Assembly: GCA_028285465.1 (NCBI GenBank)
Contig: JANQPD010000046.1
Span: 1 to 56,212, forward strand
Source of the DNA: Owenweeksia sp.
Lineage (GTDB): Bacteria > Bacteroidota > Bacteroidia > Flavobacteriales > Schleiferiaceae
Reading direction: 5' to 3'
Length of the DNA stretch: 56,212 nucleotides
Part shown: positions 1-8,179 of the stretch, one piece after another
Position numbering within the stretch: the first letter of the stretch is position 1
Layout: every line of letters begins with the position of its first letter
Position numbers and translations under genes: made by a program
The notes under the pieces: generated by a model
The model's database searches: none
Seen by the model: only the letters and a program-made list of their open reading frames with translations
Told to the model about the DNA's origin: nothing

Positions 1-442
1 TTCCGGGAAGCGTGTTGAGCGCGCCCACTACATCGCCCAGGGCCCCGGATGTAGTAACCACATCGAGCGGCTTAAAAACAACCGAGCGCTTTTCATCGCT
101 GGCTTCCATAGCGCCCGCTGTAATGCTCACAGCGGTGAGTGTATTGACACTGGCTTTCAGTTTTTTCCGGATAAGTACTTCTTTGCCTTTGCATTCGATT
201 TCTACCTGAACCGCCTCAAACTCTATCGAAGAAATGTGTAGGGTTTGTTTTCCCTTTAAATGGGTAGAAAAGGAAAAACTGCCGTCTGCCTGGGAACTCG
301 TACCGTCATACGACCCCTCGATCCATACATTGGCGCCAACTACGGGTTCGTTCTTACTGCCGGTGAGCTTTCCGCTTACAAGTGTTTGCGCCTTTCCCGA
401 TAATGAAACGAGTAAAAAAAGATACAACAGCCTGGTTTGCAT
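1..442 (-). CDS. TonB-dependent receptor, N-terminal part (runs off window)
   Basis: Reading the minus strand from ATG at 442 gives 147 codons, open to the window edge. A signal peptide (MQTRLLYLFLLVSLSGKAQ) is followed by a carboxypeptidase-regulatory-like beta-sandwich, roughly residues 22-100, with the typical 'VSGKLTG...EPVVGANVWIEGS..GT.S..DGSFSF' pattern. The start of a plug domain follows ('VVFKPLDVVTTSGALGDVVGALNTLPG' region, residues about 120-147). In Bacteroidota this arrangement belongs to outer-membrane receptors that import substrates using TonB energy. The barrel lies outside the window, so the substrate cannot be judged. It could also be a TonB-dependent protein of another subclass, but the plug start makes a receptor the best reading. 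Confidence 0.85.
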   Translation of the reverse strand, partial: MQTRLLYLFLLVSLSGKAQTLVSGKLTGSKNEPVVGANVWIEGSYDGTSSQADGSFSFSTHLKGKQTLHISSIEFEAVQVEIECKGKEVLIRKKLKASVNTLTAVSITAGAMEASDEKRSVVFKPLDVVTTSGALGDVVGALNTLPG

Positions 443-548
443 AGCATTTGATTTTGGCCGAAAGTACAAGGCTGCTGCCCGCAGATAAAAGAAAGGTTAC
501 CGAGCAGGCTTTTTAGCCTACCGAACGGTAAAAAGGCTTTCTCTATGC

Positions 549-983
549 TTAGTCAGGGGCAAGACCTTCCAGGTATTGCAGGTAACGTGCTGGAAATTGC
601 CAGTTTCTGGCGCCTGTGTAGATGGTATGCCAATATGCCCTGGCGGGCTTCAAGCCCGGTGTGCGGTTTTCGCAAATAAAGCATGCTGCTTCTACCGCTT
701 TTTGTTCTTCCAAAAGCCAAACGGTTTTAACTTTTAATACGTATCCGGGTTCCGATTTAGAGAAGTGGTGTATGCGTTCTTCCGGCAGATCGTAGAGCAA
801 GCCGTATACCTCGCCCTTGTTATGCTTCATAAGGTTAGCACGCCTATTTCCCTCTTTTTCCAAGATATCAAATACCAGGATGTGTTTACTTAAGCAAGCT
901 CTTTGTGGAGTGGTATGGCTAAGCCCCGCTCTTTTTTGAAACAGACCTGTGTTTACATTGCTGGCATACCCGAAGTAGTGCAT
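549..983 (-). CDS. Gamma-glutamylcyclotransferase (AIG2/GGCT-like) family protein
   Basis: A 144-residue soluble protein with no signal peptide. The N-terminus 'MHYFGYASNVN' matches the [YF]x[AG]YxSN loop that begins the GGCT/AIG2 fold and forms its substrate pocket. 'KGEVYGLLYDLPEE' is the next conserved strand of the fold, and the C-terminal 'PARYLQYLEGL' resembles the closing helix of the family. GGCT enzymes turn gamma-glutamyl amino acids into 5-oxoproline, and many bacterial members remain uncharacterised. The gene is divergent from the ArsC-like gene at 1024, with only 40 bp between them. The fold is fairly secure; the actual substrate is unknown. Confidence 0.75.
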   Translation of the reverse strand: MHYFGYASNVNTGLFQKRAGLSHTTPQRACLSKHILVFDILEKEGNRRANLMKHNKGEVYGLLYDLPEERIHHFSKSEPGYVLKVKTVWLLEEQKAVEAACFICENRTPGLKPARAYWHTIYTGARNWQFPARYLQYLEGLAPD

Positions 984-1023
984 ATGCTATTTTTTTGCTT
1001 CTTGCATACAAATTAAAGGAATT

Positions 1024-1380
1024 ATGAAACCGCTCTTTTTTCACCTCGGCACCTGCAGTACCTGCCAACGCATTTTAAAGGAATTGCCACAGGAAAAAAT
1101 ACAGCTGCAAGACATCAAAACTACAGCTGTTACCCCCGACCAACTGGATGAAATGGCAGCCCGGGCTGGCTCGTACGAAGCGCTTTTCAGCCGCAGGGCT
1201 ATGAAATACCGGGCCATGGGCTTGGACAAAAAAACACTGGCCGAGCAAGATTACCGCGCTTTGATCCTGGATGAATACACATTCTTAAAGCGCCCGGTTT
1301 TGCTTACTGACAAACGGGTTTTTATAGGGAACAGCAAAAAGAATGTAGAGGATATGGGCGCTTTTTTAAATACTCAATAG
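1024..1380 (+). CDS. ArsC/Spx/YffB family thioredoxin-fold protein
   Basis: A 118-residue cytosolic protein. It begins with a thioredoxin-type strand followed by the redox motif C11-S-T-C14, then has the family's central helical insert and the 'KRPVLLTDKRVFIGNSKKNVEDM' C-terminal region. The Arg-Pro pair there is the conserved ArsC-family element. Members include glutaredoxin-linked arsenate reductases and the regulators Spx and MgsR. No ars genes lie nearby, so an arsenic role is not supported by context. The ATG at 1024 follows 'aaaggaatt', a plausible weak ribosome site. The 3' end overlaps the convergent gene's stop by 7 bp (1374-1380). Confidence 0.85.
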   Translation: MKPLFFHLGTCSTCQRILKELPQEKIQLQDIKTTAVTPDQLDEMAARAGSYEALFSRRAMKYRAMGLDKKTLAEQDYRALILDEYTFLKRPVLLTDKRVFIGNSKKNVEDMGAFLNTQ

Positions 1381-2696
1381 GAAAGGGCGGCTTTCGTTTC
1401 ATACCCCAGGATAGTAATCTGGCTATTTCCTGTATATCCCCTTGTTTGCCCGACCAAACGTAGGTGGTCTCCCTGCTTTGTATGTGTTTTCGTTTCGAAG
1501 TTTTCCGTTGGGTAGCTTATGCCTCCGTATTGTACATCGGCATTTAGCTTATACCGGGCGTCCCGGGGCAATTGCATATTTGCCGTCATAAACTTCCCGT
1601 TTATATATACCTTTTCAAAATCTTTATCCAGCAGGCCCACATTGCTCACCAGCTCATAACCTTCTATTTCCAAACGCTTAAAGAGCAAGGCCACATTCAG
1701 GTCGCAGAACTTTCCCTCAAGCTTTACCTGATCTGCTTTTGATAAGTTTATTACATTCTCGTACCCGTTTTCTGCGGTAAAGCTTACGAGGTTACCGCAG
1801 TTTAGCCTGGAAAACTTGCTGTCGTGTAGCTGCAGTATATCCACTTCTGCAATATCTATCTTCAACTCGTAGGCAATCAGGTGCACCTGCTCTGCTTTTA
1901 CAAGCTCCAGCGAACCAAAGTTCTGCTTGGCCGAAAGCCGGTCTGTGGTACCTAAGCTGATCTTTGACTCATAGGCCGCCAGTTCTACCTGCCTGGAGCG
2001 AAGCATTTGGAGCCTTGAGAATTTCATGTTGACTTTCAGCTCTTCGGCAGACGTTAACCTGACTTTAGATTCGTAGGCGTTCAGGTTTAAGCGGGCCACT
2101 TTCCCCAAATTTGCTTTTGAGAACCTGAAATTCATATTGCCCGCTTTGGCATCTACATCAACACCTTCCAGTATACACTCGTATATTTCCAGGTCAAGGC
2201 TTGCCTTATGCGTGCCCAATACTACTCTGCCAAAACGGTTTTTCAGGTTCAAGTGATTGCCTTTCGGCATTTTGATCTCATACTTATAGCTGTACTCCTT
2301 CACCTTAAGGATACCGTTGTTTTTGGTTTTGATACGCTTTTTACTCCCAAAACTCACCGAGCTGGACACCTGCAGCTTGCTTTGTATCGTTACGTTTCTC
2401 GCATCGCCCTCTATATGTACTTTCATCTCTTCAAACATCTTTTCCAGGTCTTCTCTACTGTAGGCCTCTACCTTTAAAGTAACTTTTACCTCTACCCGGT
2501 CTTTTTCCCAGGTAGTGATCAACACATCGGATTCACGGGCGCTCAGGTTTACCCGGGCATCCCGGTTCACATTAAACGTCTTGTGTATAGTGCGGGCATC
2601 GCTCACCGTACTTCCGGTATGAGCAGAGGCTAACAGCGCAACGCATATGGCCAAACCCGCCAGCAGACCCCGCAGTGGTATGGGTGTATTTTTCAT
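1374..2696 (-). CDS. Secreted beta-solenoid protein (DUF4097-like), ECF-operon cargo
   Basis: 440 residues with an N-terminal signal peptide (about residues 1-27). The rest is almost entirely beta-strand pattern. An alternating internal repeat of about 40 residues is visible: 'YESKVRL', 'YESKISL', 'YELKIDI', 'YENVINL' and 'YELVSNV' alternate with 'KFSRLQML', 'NFGSLELV', 'KFSRLNCG' and 'KFCDLNVA'. This fits a right-handed beta-solenoid of the kind seen in DUF4097 and putative auto-transporter adhesin-like head domains. It lies 11 bp downstream of a small membrane protein gene and the ECF sigma factor gene, so it is probably co-transcribed with its own regulators. It is likely periplasmic or surface-located; no enzymatic motif is visible. 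Confidence 0.7.
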   Translation of the reverse strand: MKNTPIPLRGLLAGLAICVALLASAHTGSTVSDARTIHKTFNVNRDARVNLSARESDVLITTWEKDRVEVKVTLKVEAYSREDLEKMFEEMKVHIEGDARNVTIQSKLQVSSSVSFGSKKRIKTKNNGILKVKEYSYKYEIKMPKGNHLNLKNRFGRVVLGTHKASLDLEIYECILEGVDVDAKAGNMNFRFSKANLGKVARLNLNAYESKVRLTSAEELKVNMKFSRLQMLRSRQVELAAYESKISLGTTDRLSAKQNFGSLELVKAEQVHLIAYELKIDIAEVDILQLHDSKFSRLNCGNLVSFTAENGYENVINLSKADQVKLEGKFCDLNVALLFKRLEIEGYELVSNVGLLDKDFEKVYINGKFMTANMQLPRDARYKLNADVQYGGISYPTENFETKTHTKQGDHLRLVGQTRGYTGNSQITILGYETKAALSY

Positions 2697-2707
2697 GTTT
2701 TTTAGTT

Positions 2708-3268
2708 TTACAATTCTTTAAACTGGTTTTTTTGTTGCTCGTCCCGCTCTATTTGTTGCAGTAAGCGCTCCAGCAATAAGATTTTCTTTTCATACGTGTC
2801 GGCCAACATTTCGGCAATCCGTTCTTTGTCATTGGCCAGGGGGATCTCGTCACGGAAATCCCGTTTCACTTCTTCGAGGTACTCCAGTTCATCGAAGAGC
2901 ACTGCGTACTCGGCAGGGTTGATCGCTTTCTCCCTCACTTCGCTTTTCAAAGCCTCCACCTCGTTTTGATAGGCCTCTTCCAGCGTATAGAAGCCCCCCT
3001 TCCTTTCCTCACCATCGGTTACAATTTCTTCTATGGGGTAGGACTCCTCCACACCGGGACTTCCTGCAACGATGAAGTAAGCCGTTTGACCCAGTGTGCA
3101 TACAGCCAACAACACGGCCGCTACGCGCCACAACTTGAGTTTTTGATTGTATTTTTTCTTTACGAGAACTGCTTGTATGCCTTCCCACAAGTAGGTTTTA
3201 TCCGGCTCCTCCGTATCCAGGGCCGCTCTGTGCTTTTTAAAAAAACCTTCCCATTCATTCTTTCTCAT
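2708..3268 (-). CDS. Single-pass membrane protein, probable anti-sigma factor
   Basis: 186 residues. A charged cytosolic N-terminus (about 1-45) is followed by one hydrophobic segment (about 48-68, 'LWRVAAVLLAVCTLGQTAYF') and a highly charged, helix-rich outer part. The C-terminus (about 125-186) looks like coiled coil, with many Glu/Lys/Leu. The gene start overlaps the end of the sigma gene by 4 bp (ATGA type), which indicates translational coupling. That position and topology are what an ECF anti-sigma factor has. No known anti-sigma motif such as a zinc-binding HxxxCxxC is present, so the role rests on context only. Confidence 0.65.
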   Translation of the reverse strand: MRKNEWEGFFKKHRAALDTEEPDKTYLWEGIQAVLVKKKYNQKLKLWRVAAVLLAVCTLGQTAYFIVAGSPGVEESYPIEEIVTDGEERKGGFYTLEEAYQNEVEALKSEVREKAINPAEYAVLFDELEYLEEVKRDFRDEIPLANDKERIAEMLADTYEKKILLLERLLQQIERDEQQKNQFKEL

Positions 3269-3813
3269 ATTTCTTTGCTTAAACTCTTTCTTAATAGGTG
3301 ACGCGCTCTCCGGTACTGGCTTTTAACCGTAGATACGGAGATGTTTAAGATTTCCGCTATTTCTTTTTGCTCGTAGCCTTCCAGAAGATAGAGGCTGAAG
3401 ATCTGCCGGCAGCCCTGTGGCAACTCCCGTATATGCGCATTCACTGTAGCCGGACTTGGCATATGCTCCAGATAGCTGTTTTCCTCTTCTGTCTCTTCTT
3501 CCGGTAAATGCGCTTCCTCATCCGACCACACCACCCATTTCAACTCTTTCTTTTTCAGTTTATTAAGTGCTGTATTGACCATGATCCGCGTGAGCCAGGT
3601 ACTGAAGTTTGCCTCATGCCTGAAGGTAGACAGCTTTGCAAAAGCCTTTACGAAACCTTCCTGCACTACGTCTTCCGCCTCGGCCGTGTCTTCCACGATA
3701 CGCAATACGGTATTGTACATGCGCTTCACGTACAGGTGAAACAAGCGGTGCTGTGCCCGCGGGTCTCCCTTTACACAGCTCTTAAGTAAACTTTGGTGCG
3801 GTTGGTTCTCCAA
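3265..3813 (-). CDS. RNA polymerase sigma factor, ECF (sigma-70) family
   Basis: 182 residues, the usual ECF length. Region 2 is clear ('YNTVLRIVEDTAEAEDVVQEGFVKAF', then 'FSTWLTRIMVNTALNKLKKK'). An acidic linker leads to region 4 ('LPQGCRQIFSLYLLEGYEQKEIAEIL', 'STVKSQYRRARHLLRK'), which recognises the -35 element. It is the first gene of the operon 3813-1374, with the putative anti-sigma and the beta-solenoid protein downstream. It likely controls its own operon in response to an envelope signal, but no promoter consensus could be assigned. Confidence 0.93.
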   Translation of the reverse strand: MENQPHQSLLKSCVKGDPRAQHRLFHLYVKRMYNTVLRIVEDTAEAEDVVQEGFVKAFAKLSTFRHEANFSTWLTRIMVNTALNKLKKKELKWVVWSDEEAHLPEEETEEENSYLEHMPSPATVNAHIRELPQGCRQIFSLYLLEGYEQKEIAEILNISVSTVKSQYRRARHLLRKSLSKEI

Positions 3814-3960
3814 TTCGTATGGGTCTTCTATGCCTTTTAGACAAGGTAGTCTTTTCTAAGGTTGGAATTTGGCAGAAAAAAAGTAATACGCGATGTGCAT
3901 ATATGATGCAAAAAAACGGGGGTGCCTTTTGAGGGTATTACACAAACCTGCATTAAAAAG

Positions 3961-3990
3961 AAAGCCCGGGGTTAAGAGCCCGGGCTTTTT
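3961..3990 (-). terminator. GC-rich hairpin terminator, bidirectional
   Basis: AAGCCCGGG and CCCGGGCTT form a 9-bp perfect stem with a 7-base loop, flanked by T-rich tracts on both strands. It sits about 130 bp after the stop of the minus-strand membrane protein gene (4119-5441) and upstream of the sigma operon, so it most likely ends the former. The rest of the 305-bp gap 3814-4118 shows no convincing gene. Confidence 0.75.
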
Positions 3991-4118
3991 AGCCTCTGTT
4001 AGATCGCAATCTTGATCGAGATAGTAGGACAAACCCTCATGCCCGGGCTTATCCATACAAAAAAGAAAACCTTTTTAACAAGTGTACGGTTATATATAGC
4101 TGTCCTAAGAGAAAACAA

Positions 4119-5441
4119 CTAGCGGTTTCCCAAATACAGGTTCAGTTTGTTTTCTTTCAGGTACACCAGCTTTTCCTGGAGCCTCGTTTGCTCCGGTGCG
4201 GGGTGTATCATAAACTGTGCTTCCTGGTTTGCTTTGTCGATACGCTCTGTGCTTAGGTACGTCTCCACCCATGTAGTTTTCTTTTTTTTGAATTGTTCCA
4301 TACTCTTGAAATGCGCTTTTGAATGAAACGTGGTGTATAAGAGGATCAGGAACAGAGCATACCGGAGAAGTTTTTTGGAATGTGCCCGGCCACATACATG
4401 AAAATATACCCCCGCAGCAGCGGGCAACAAATGCGTTACATACCTCGAGGCATAGGCGCCATCTACACTTTCGTCTAAAAAAGCCCTTCCATAAGACACC
4501 CCGATCAGGAAAAGGAGTGTATAGCTTGTCAGTATAACAATGGTCCTGCTTTCTTTTTGCTTATCGCCTTTCCATAATCTAAACGCATGGATCAACAACA
4601 CCATTGAAATGACGCCGAAAACAACAAAACCTACCAGTATAGAGATTTCATTTGTTTTGGCAGCAAAGCGACCCAAACCTTTAAAAATAAAAGCTGCATA
4701 CCTGTACCACTCCCTGCTTTCACTCCCGGCACGCCCCGGAAAGGGGGCAAAATTATAGTCCTTAAAAAATGCCGCTACGGTCAGGATAGCAATAAACAGG
4801 CAAATTCCCAGGTACAGGGATGACAGGCGGCTTTTGTTTTTGTTCTTCACCCACGCCAGCAAAAACAGGAATATGGAGATCAAGCCCATAAAAAACCCAA
4901 AGCCCGTAAATACCAACAAAAAATTAACAAAGAGCAGCATACCATACTTTAAGGGACTGTTCATATTCCACAGCAGGCAATACACCATTATCAGGAATAA
5001 AGGCATTGCCCCATGCGCCACAATTGGCGTTGCGGTAAAGATCTCATGCTGGGCTGTGGTAAGAAAAAGCATGGCCAGTACTGTGTCCAGGTAATCCACT
5101 TTACGGTATATACTCCTCTTCAACACCAGTGCGAGTACAGCAGCCAAAAACACCAGGCTGCCCACGGTAAACGCATCTACCCGTGTATTCCAGCCAGACC
5201 AGGTAGCCAGCATTTTGGTAAGCACCATCCCGATACCCATCCTGTGGGGGCCAAATTGGTAGGTAAAGGCTTCCTGGTAAGATTGCGCATTAAACATAAG
5301 GTCGTAAAAGCCCCATTGATCCCAATACAATAGGTTTACGCTATAGGTATAAATAGCGTAGAACCATCGCACTACTACAAAAAGGACCAGGGAAAGAGAC
5401 AGAAGGTTAAGTATTCTTATAAATCCGGGGGTTGCCTTCAT
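4119..5441 (-). CDS. Polytopic membrane protein, possibly GT-C-like
   Basis: 440 residues with about ten hydrophobic segments spread over the whole length. After the first membrane segment there is a loop 'NLLYWDQWGFYDLMF', and a later loop carries 'FGPHRMGIG'. Acidic/aromatic first loops of this kind occur in GT-C type glycosyltransferases that use lipid-linked sugars, but no family signature is strong enough to name one. The C-terminus (about 375-440) is soluble, charged and probably helical. The gene stands alone between a terminator (3961-3990) and the divergent symporter gene. The call is limited to integral membrane protein of unknown function. Confidence 0.6.
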   Translation of the reverse strand: MKATPGFIRILNLLSLSLVLFVVVRWFYAIYTYSVNLLYWDQWGFYDLMFNAQSYQEAFTYQFGPHRMGIGMVLTKMLATWSGWNTRVDAFTVGSLVFLAAVLALVLKRSIYRKVDYLDTVLAMLFLTTAQHEIFTATPIVAHGAMPLFLIMVYCLLWNMNSPLKYGMLLFVNFLLVFTGFGFFMGLISIFLFLLAWVKNKNKSRLSSLYLGICLFIAILTVAAFFKDYNFAPFPGRAGSESREWYRYAAFIFKGLGRFAAKTNEISILVGFVVFGVISMVLLIHAFRLWKGDKQKESRTIVILTSYTLLFLIGVSYGRAFLDESVDGAYASRYVTHLLPAAAGVYFHVCGRAHSKKLLRYALFLILLYTTFHSKAHFKSMEQFKKKKTTWVETYLSTERIDKANQEAQFMIHPAPEQTRLQEKLVYLKENKLNLYLGNR

Positions 5442-5574
5442 TTCCTTTGACTCAAAACGATCATATACATATCTCTTGTGAAGTATTATTCAAACACCTC
5501 TATATCCTATACGGAGATGAACGGCCTTATACAAACTCACCTCATGGCTACAAGCCGGGATGCAAAAAACAAAA

Positions 5575-5601
5575 AAAGCCCGAGTTATGAAACCGGGCTT
5601 T
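5575..5601 (-). terminator. Hairpin with T-tract in the leader of the 4119-5441 gene
   Basis: AAAGCCCG and CGGGCTTT form an 8-bp stem. On the minus strand the stem is followed by a run of seven T (plus strand 5571-5577). It lies 130 bp upstream of the start of the minus-strand gene at 5441, in a divergent intergenic region, so it could be an attenuator for that gene or could block antisense transcription. The stem sequence resembles the one at 3961-3990. The rest of the 5442-5742 gap holds presumed promoters that I could not pin down. Confidence 0.45.
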
Positions 5602-5742
5602 GTGCCTACCGGGATCTCCTGTAAAACTTTGCGGAAGTGTATGAGGTATGTACAGTATAAACTTGATTACCTATCTTGGCGCCCATCGTTTTTAGATGGT
5701 CGGGTCTATATCTCGTTGTTCAAGCCTTAAGGAATTCTCTTT

Positions 5743-7095
5743 ATGAACTCAGAATCTATCTTGTCTCTAATTTCAGAAATCAGTGGAATTGTATGGGGTG
5801 TGCCCACCATTGTTTTGCTGGTTGGCACCGGTTTGTGGTTAACTATAAAACTCCGGCTATTCCAATTTCGTAAGCTGGGGCCCTCTCTTTACTTGGCGTT
5901 AATAAAAAGAAAAGAAGACACCAACGAGCCGGGCGACATTACCCATTTTCAAGCATTGATGACGGCCCTTTCGGCCACCGTAGGTACGGGTAATATTGCC
6001 GGGGTGGCCACCGCTATTGCCATTGGAGGCCCCGGAGCACTTTTTTGGATGTGGATTACGGGCTTAGTGGGCATGATCACCAAATATTCCGAAGCCCTGT
6101 TGGCCGTAAAATACCGCGAGAAGGATGCGCAGGGCAATATGAGCGGAGGCCCTATGTATTATATCTCCAAAGGCCTGGGGTGGAAGTGGCTGGGAAGCCT
6201 GTTTGCCATTTTTGCCGCTATAGCAGCCTTTGGTATCGGCAATACCGTGCAATCCAATTCCGTAGCCCATGCCCTATCCTCCACTTTTGGCATCAACGAG
6301 TGGGTTACGGCTGGTGTTTTGGTGGTAGCCACAGGCGCTGTGATCTTAGGTGGAATCAAATCCATTGGAAACGTTACCGGTCTTTTGGTTCCGGTGATGA
6401 TCTTATTCTACATAGGAGGCGCCTTGCTGATACTGGTTATGAACATAAGCGCTGTTCCAGGGGCATTTGCTGTAATAGTAGAACAGGCTTTTACGCCTAC
6501 AGCAGGAGCGGGCGGTTTTTTAGGTGCCACTGTGATGCTTACCATCCGCATGGGCGTTGCCCGCGGGGTGTTTTCCAATGAATCCGGGCTGGGAAGTTCT
6601 CCTATTGCAGCGGCGGCGGCCCAAACCAAAAGCCCGGTAGCACAAGCCATGGTTTCCATGACGCAAACGTTTATTGACACTTTGATCGTGTGCACTTTAA
6701 CAGGCCTGGTGATCGTTATTTCCGGGAATTGGACAGAGGGCATAACCGGTGTAGAATTGACCTCCAGTGCTTTCAGCGATGGAATGGGAAGCGTTTTAGG
6801 AGAATACATCGTATCCATAGGTTTAACCCTTTTTGCCTATTCTACGCTTTTGGGTTGGTCTTATTACGGGGAAAGAGCTGTATTCTACCTGGCCGGGGGT
6901 AAAGCCATCAAAGGCTACCGGATTATCTTCACCTTGTTTGTAGGAATAGGAGCGGTAAGTCAATTGGATATTGTTTGGGGGGTGGCCGATATTTTTAACG
7001 GCTTAATGGCTTTTCCAAACCTGATCGGCTTGTTGGCCCTGACGCCCGTTATTGTGAATGAAACTAAAAAATACCTGGAGGCACAGAAGAAGTAA
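5743..7095 (+). CDS. Sodium:alanine symporter family (AGCS) transporter
   Basis: 450 residues, full length for the AGCS family, with about ten to eleven membrane segments. Family hallmarks are visible: '[19 protein letters not shown]' and '[17 protein letters not shown]' near residues 70-110, '[11 protein letters not shown]' near 130, '[23 protein letters not shown]' near 275-300, and '[16 protein letters not shown]' near 365-380. These proteins take up alanine, glycine or related small neutral amino acids together with Na+. The ATG at 5743 gives a normal N-terminus. The gene is monocistronic: it is divergent from 4119-5441 and followed by 377 bp of non-coding DNA. Confidence 0.95.
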   Translation: MNSESILSLISEISGIVWGVPTIVLLVGTGLWLTIKLRLFQFRKLGPSLYLALIKRKEDTNEPGDITHFQALMTALSATVGTGNIAGVATAIAIGGPGALFWMWITGLVGMITKYSEALLAVKYREKDAQGNMSGGPMYYISKGLGWKWLGSLFAIFAAIAAFGIGNTVQSNSVAHALSSTFGINEWVTAGVLVVATGAVILGGIKSIGNVTGLLVPVMILFYIGGALLILVMNISAVPGAFAVIVEQAFTPTAGAGGFLGATVMLTIRMGVARGVFSNESGLGSSPIAAAAAQTKSPVAQAMVSMTQTFIDTLIVCTLTGLVIVISGNWTEGITGVELTSSAFSDGMGSVLGEYIVSIGLTLFAYSTLLGWSYYGERAVFYLAGGKAIKGYRIIFTLFVGIGAVSQLDIVWGVADIFNGLMAFPNLIGLLALTPVIVNETKKYLEAQKK

Positions 7096-7472
7096 TCGGG
7101 AAGGAAAGATGCATCTTCTATTTCCTAATGCCTGGAATAGACTGAAGCCATACCCTCCTGCTACTGCGTGAATACTTCCCATGCCAGGTAAATTTTGTGA
7201 TTTGGGTGTAAAAACTCCCCTTTTGCGCTTCACTTCGCTGCATCCATCGGACGAGCGTGGTTAGACCAGATGTTTAGCGTTTACGAGGGTATCTCGTATG
7301 GCATGTGAGACAATTTGTAGATTAACCGCTATTTTTTTGTGAAGGCGAAGGATAAAAACCTAGGTTTATTTTATCATTACCTCCTTGAACATAAGAAAAG
7401 GGAACAGAGCGGCCTTGCTTTTTGCAAAAACACAGCTCGCTTTAATTGTACGCCATACTAAATTGATGTAAC
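7096..7472. other. Intergenic stretch without a recognised gene
   Basis: 377 bp between the symporter and the cytochrome gene. I see only a short inverted repeat (ACGAG/CTCGT near 7290-7310) and an A/T-rich segment from about 7320 that probably contains the promoter of the cytochrome gene. No open frame resembles a protein. Confidence 0.4.
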
Positions 7473-8069
7473 GTGAAAATCAAACTATACCTGGCAGCAG
7501 CCACCCTTATCGCCGTAACCTCTCTGTTTATACTATCCTGCAATGACGCCCGTCCTTCTGAGGAAAGTGACACGCCCTTAACACATTCGACTCCTGAAAG
7601 TGAAGTGGCCCGTGGAAAATACCTCGTAGGTATTATGGGTTGTAACGATTGTCATTCACCCAAAAGGATGGGGAAAAACGGGCCCGAAGTCATACCCGAG
7701 CTTCTGTTATCCGGCTACCCGTCAGATCGCCCGCTTGTACAGTTCGACAGCAAATTAATCAAAGAGGGATTTGCTATGTTTTACCCGGATTTGACCGCAG
7801 CGGCAGGGCCCTGGGGCATCTCTTTTGCCGGAAACCTGACCCCCGATGAAACAGGCTTAGGGAATTGGACGGAAGCACAATTTAAAAAGGCCTTAACACA
7901 GGGGAAATTTAAAGGCCTGGAAAACAGCCGCATGTTGCTCCCGCCTATGCCCTGGCTTAATTATGCTGAAATGAAAGATGCAGACATTCACGCAATCTTT
8001 TTGTACCTCAAAAGCATTAAACCCGTAGAAAATAGCGTACCTCCACCTATTGCTCCTGAGGCTATGTAA
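7473..8069 (+). CDS. Cytochrome c family lipoprotein
   Basis: 198 residues starting at GTG (7473). The N-terminal signal ends in a lipobox (ILSC near residue 23), so the protein is probably a membrane-anchored lipoprotein facing the periplasm. One haem-binding motif is present, C-N-D-C-H near residues 57-61 ('GCNDCHSPKR'). A Met in the late 'LLPPMPWLNYAEM' segment is a suitable sixth ligand. The final 'DADIHAIFLYLKSIKP' is the usual closing helix of class I cytochrome c domains. No electron-transfer partner is encoded nearby, so donor and acceptor are unknown. Confidence 0.88.
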   Translation: MKIKLYLAAATLIAVTSLFILSCNDARPSEESDTPLTHSTPESEVARGKYLVGIMGCNDCHSPKRMGKNGPEVIPELLLSGYPSDRPLVQFDSKLIKEGFAMFYPDLTAAAGPWGISFAGNLTPDETGLGNWTEAQFKKALTQGKFKGLENSRMLLPPMPWLNYAEMKDADIHAIFLYLKSIKPVENSVPPPIAPEAM

Positions 8070-8179
8070 GGAGCCCCTTTACTCTCTATGTACGTCACCC
8101 ATAAGTAGGCATGACCCTTTTCCTTTTTTGTAAAGGATCGTGAAGTAGGAGTAGAAACTATTGCTTTAAGCATATGCTC

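Noticed and set aside
3856..4056. 66-codon minus-strand frame
   Set aside because: It runs through the terminator hairpin at 3961-3990 and has no protein-like pattern or ribosome site.
6408..6818. 136-codon minus-strand frame inside the symporter gene
   Set aside because: It is the reverse strand of a well-supported membrane protein gene with full-length family match.
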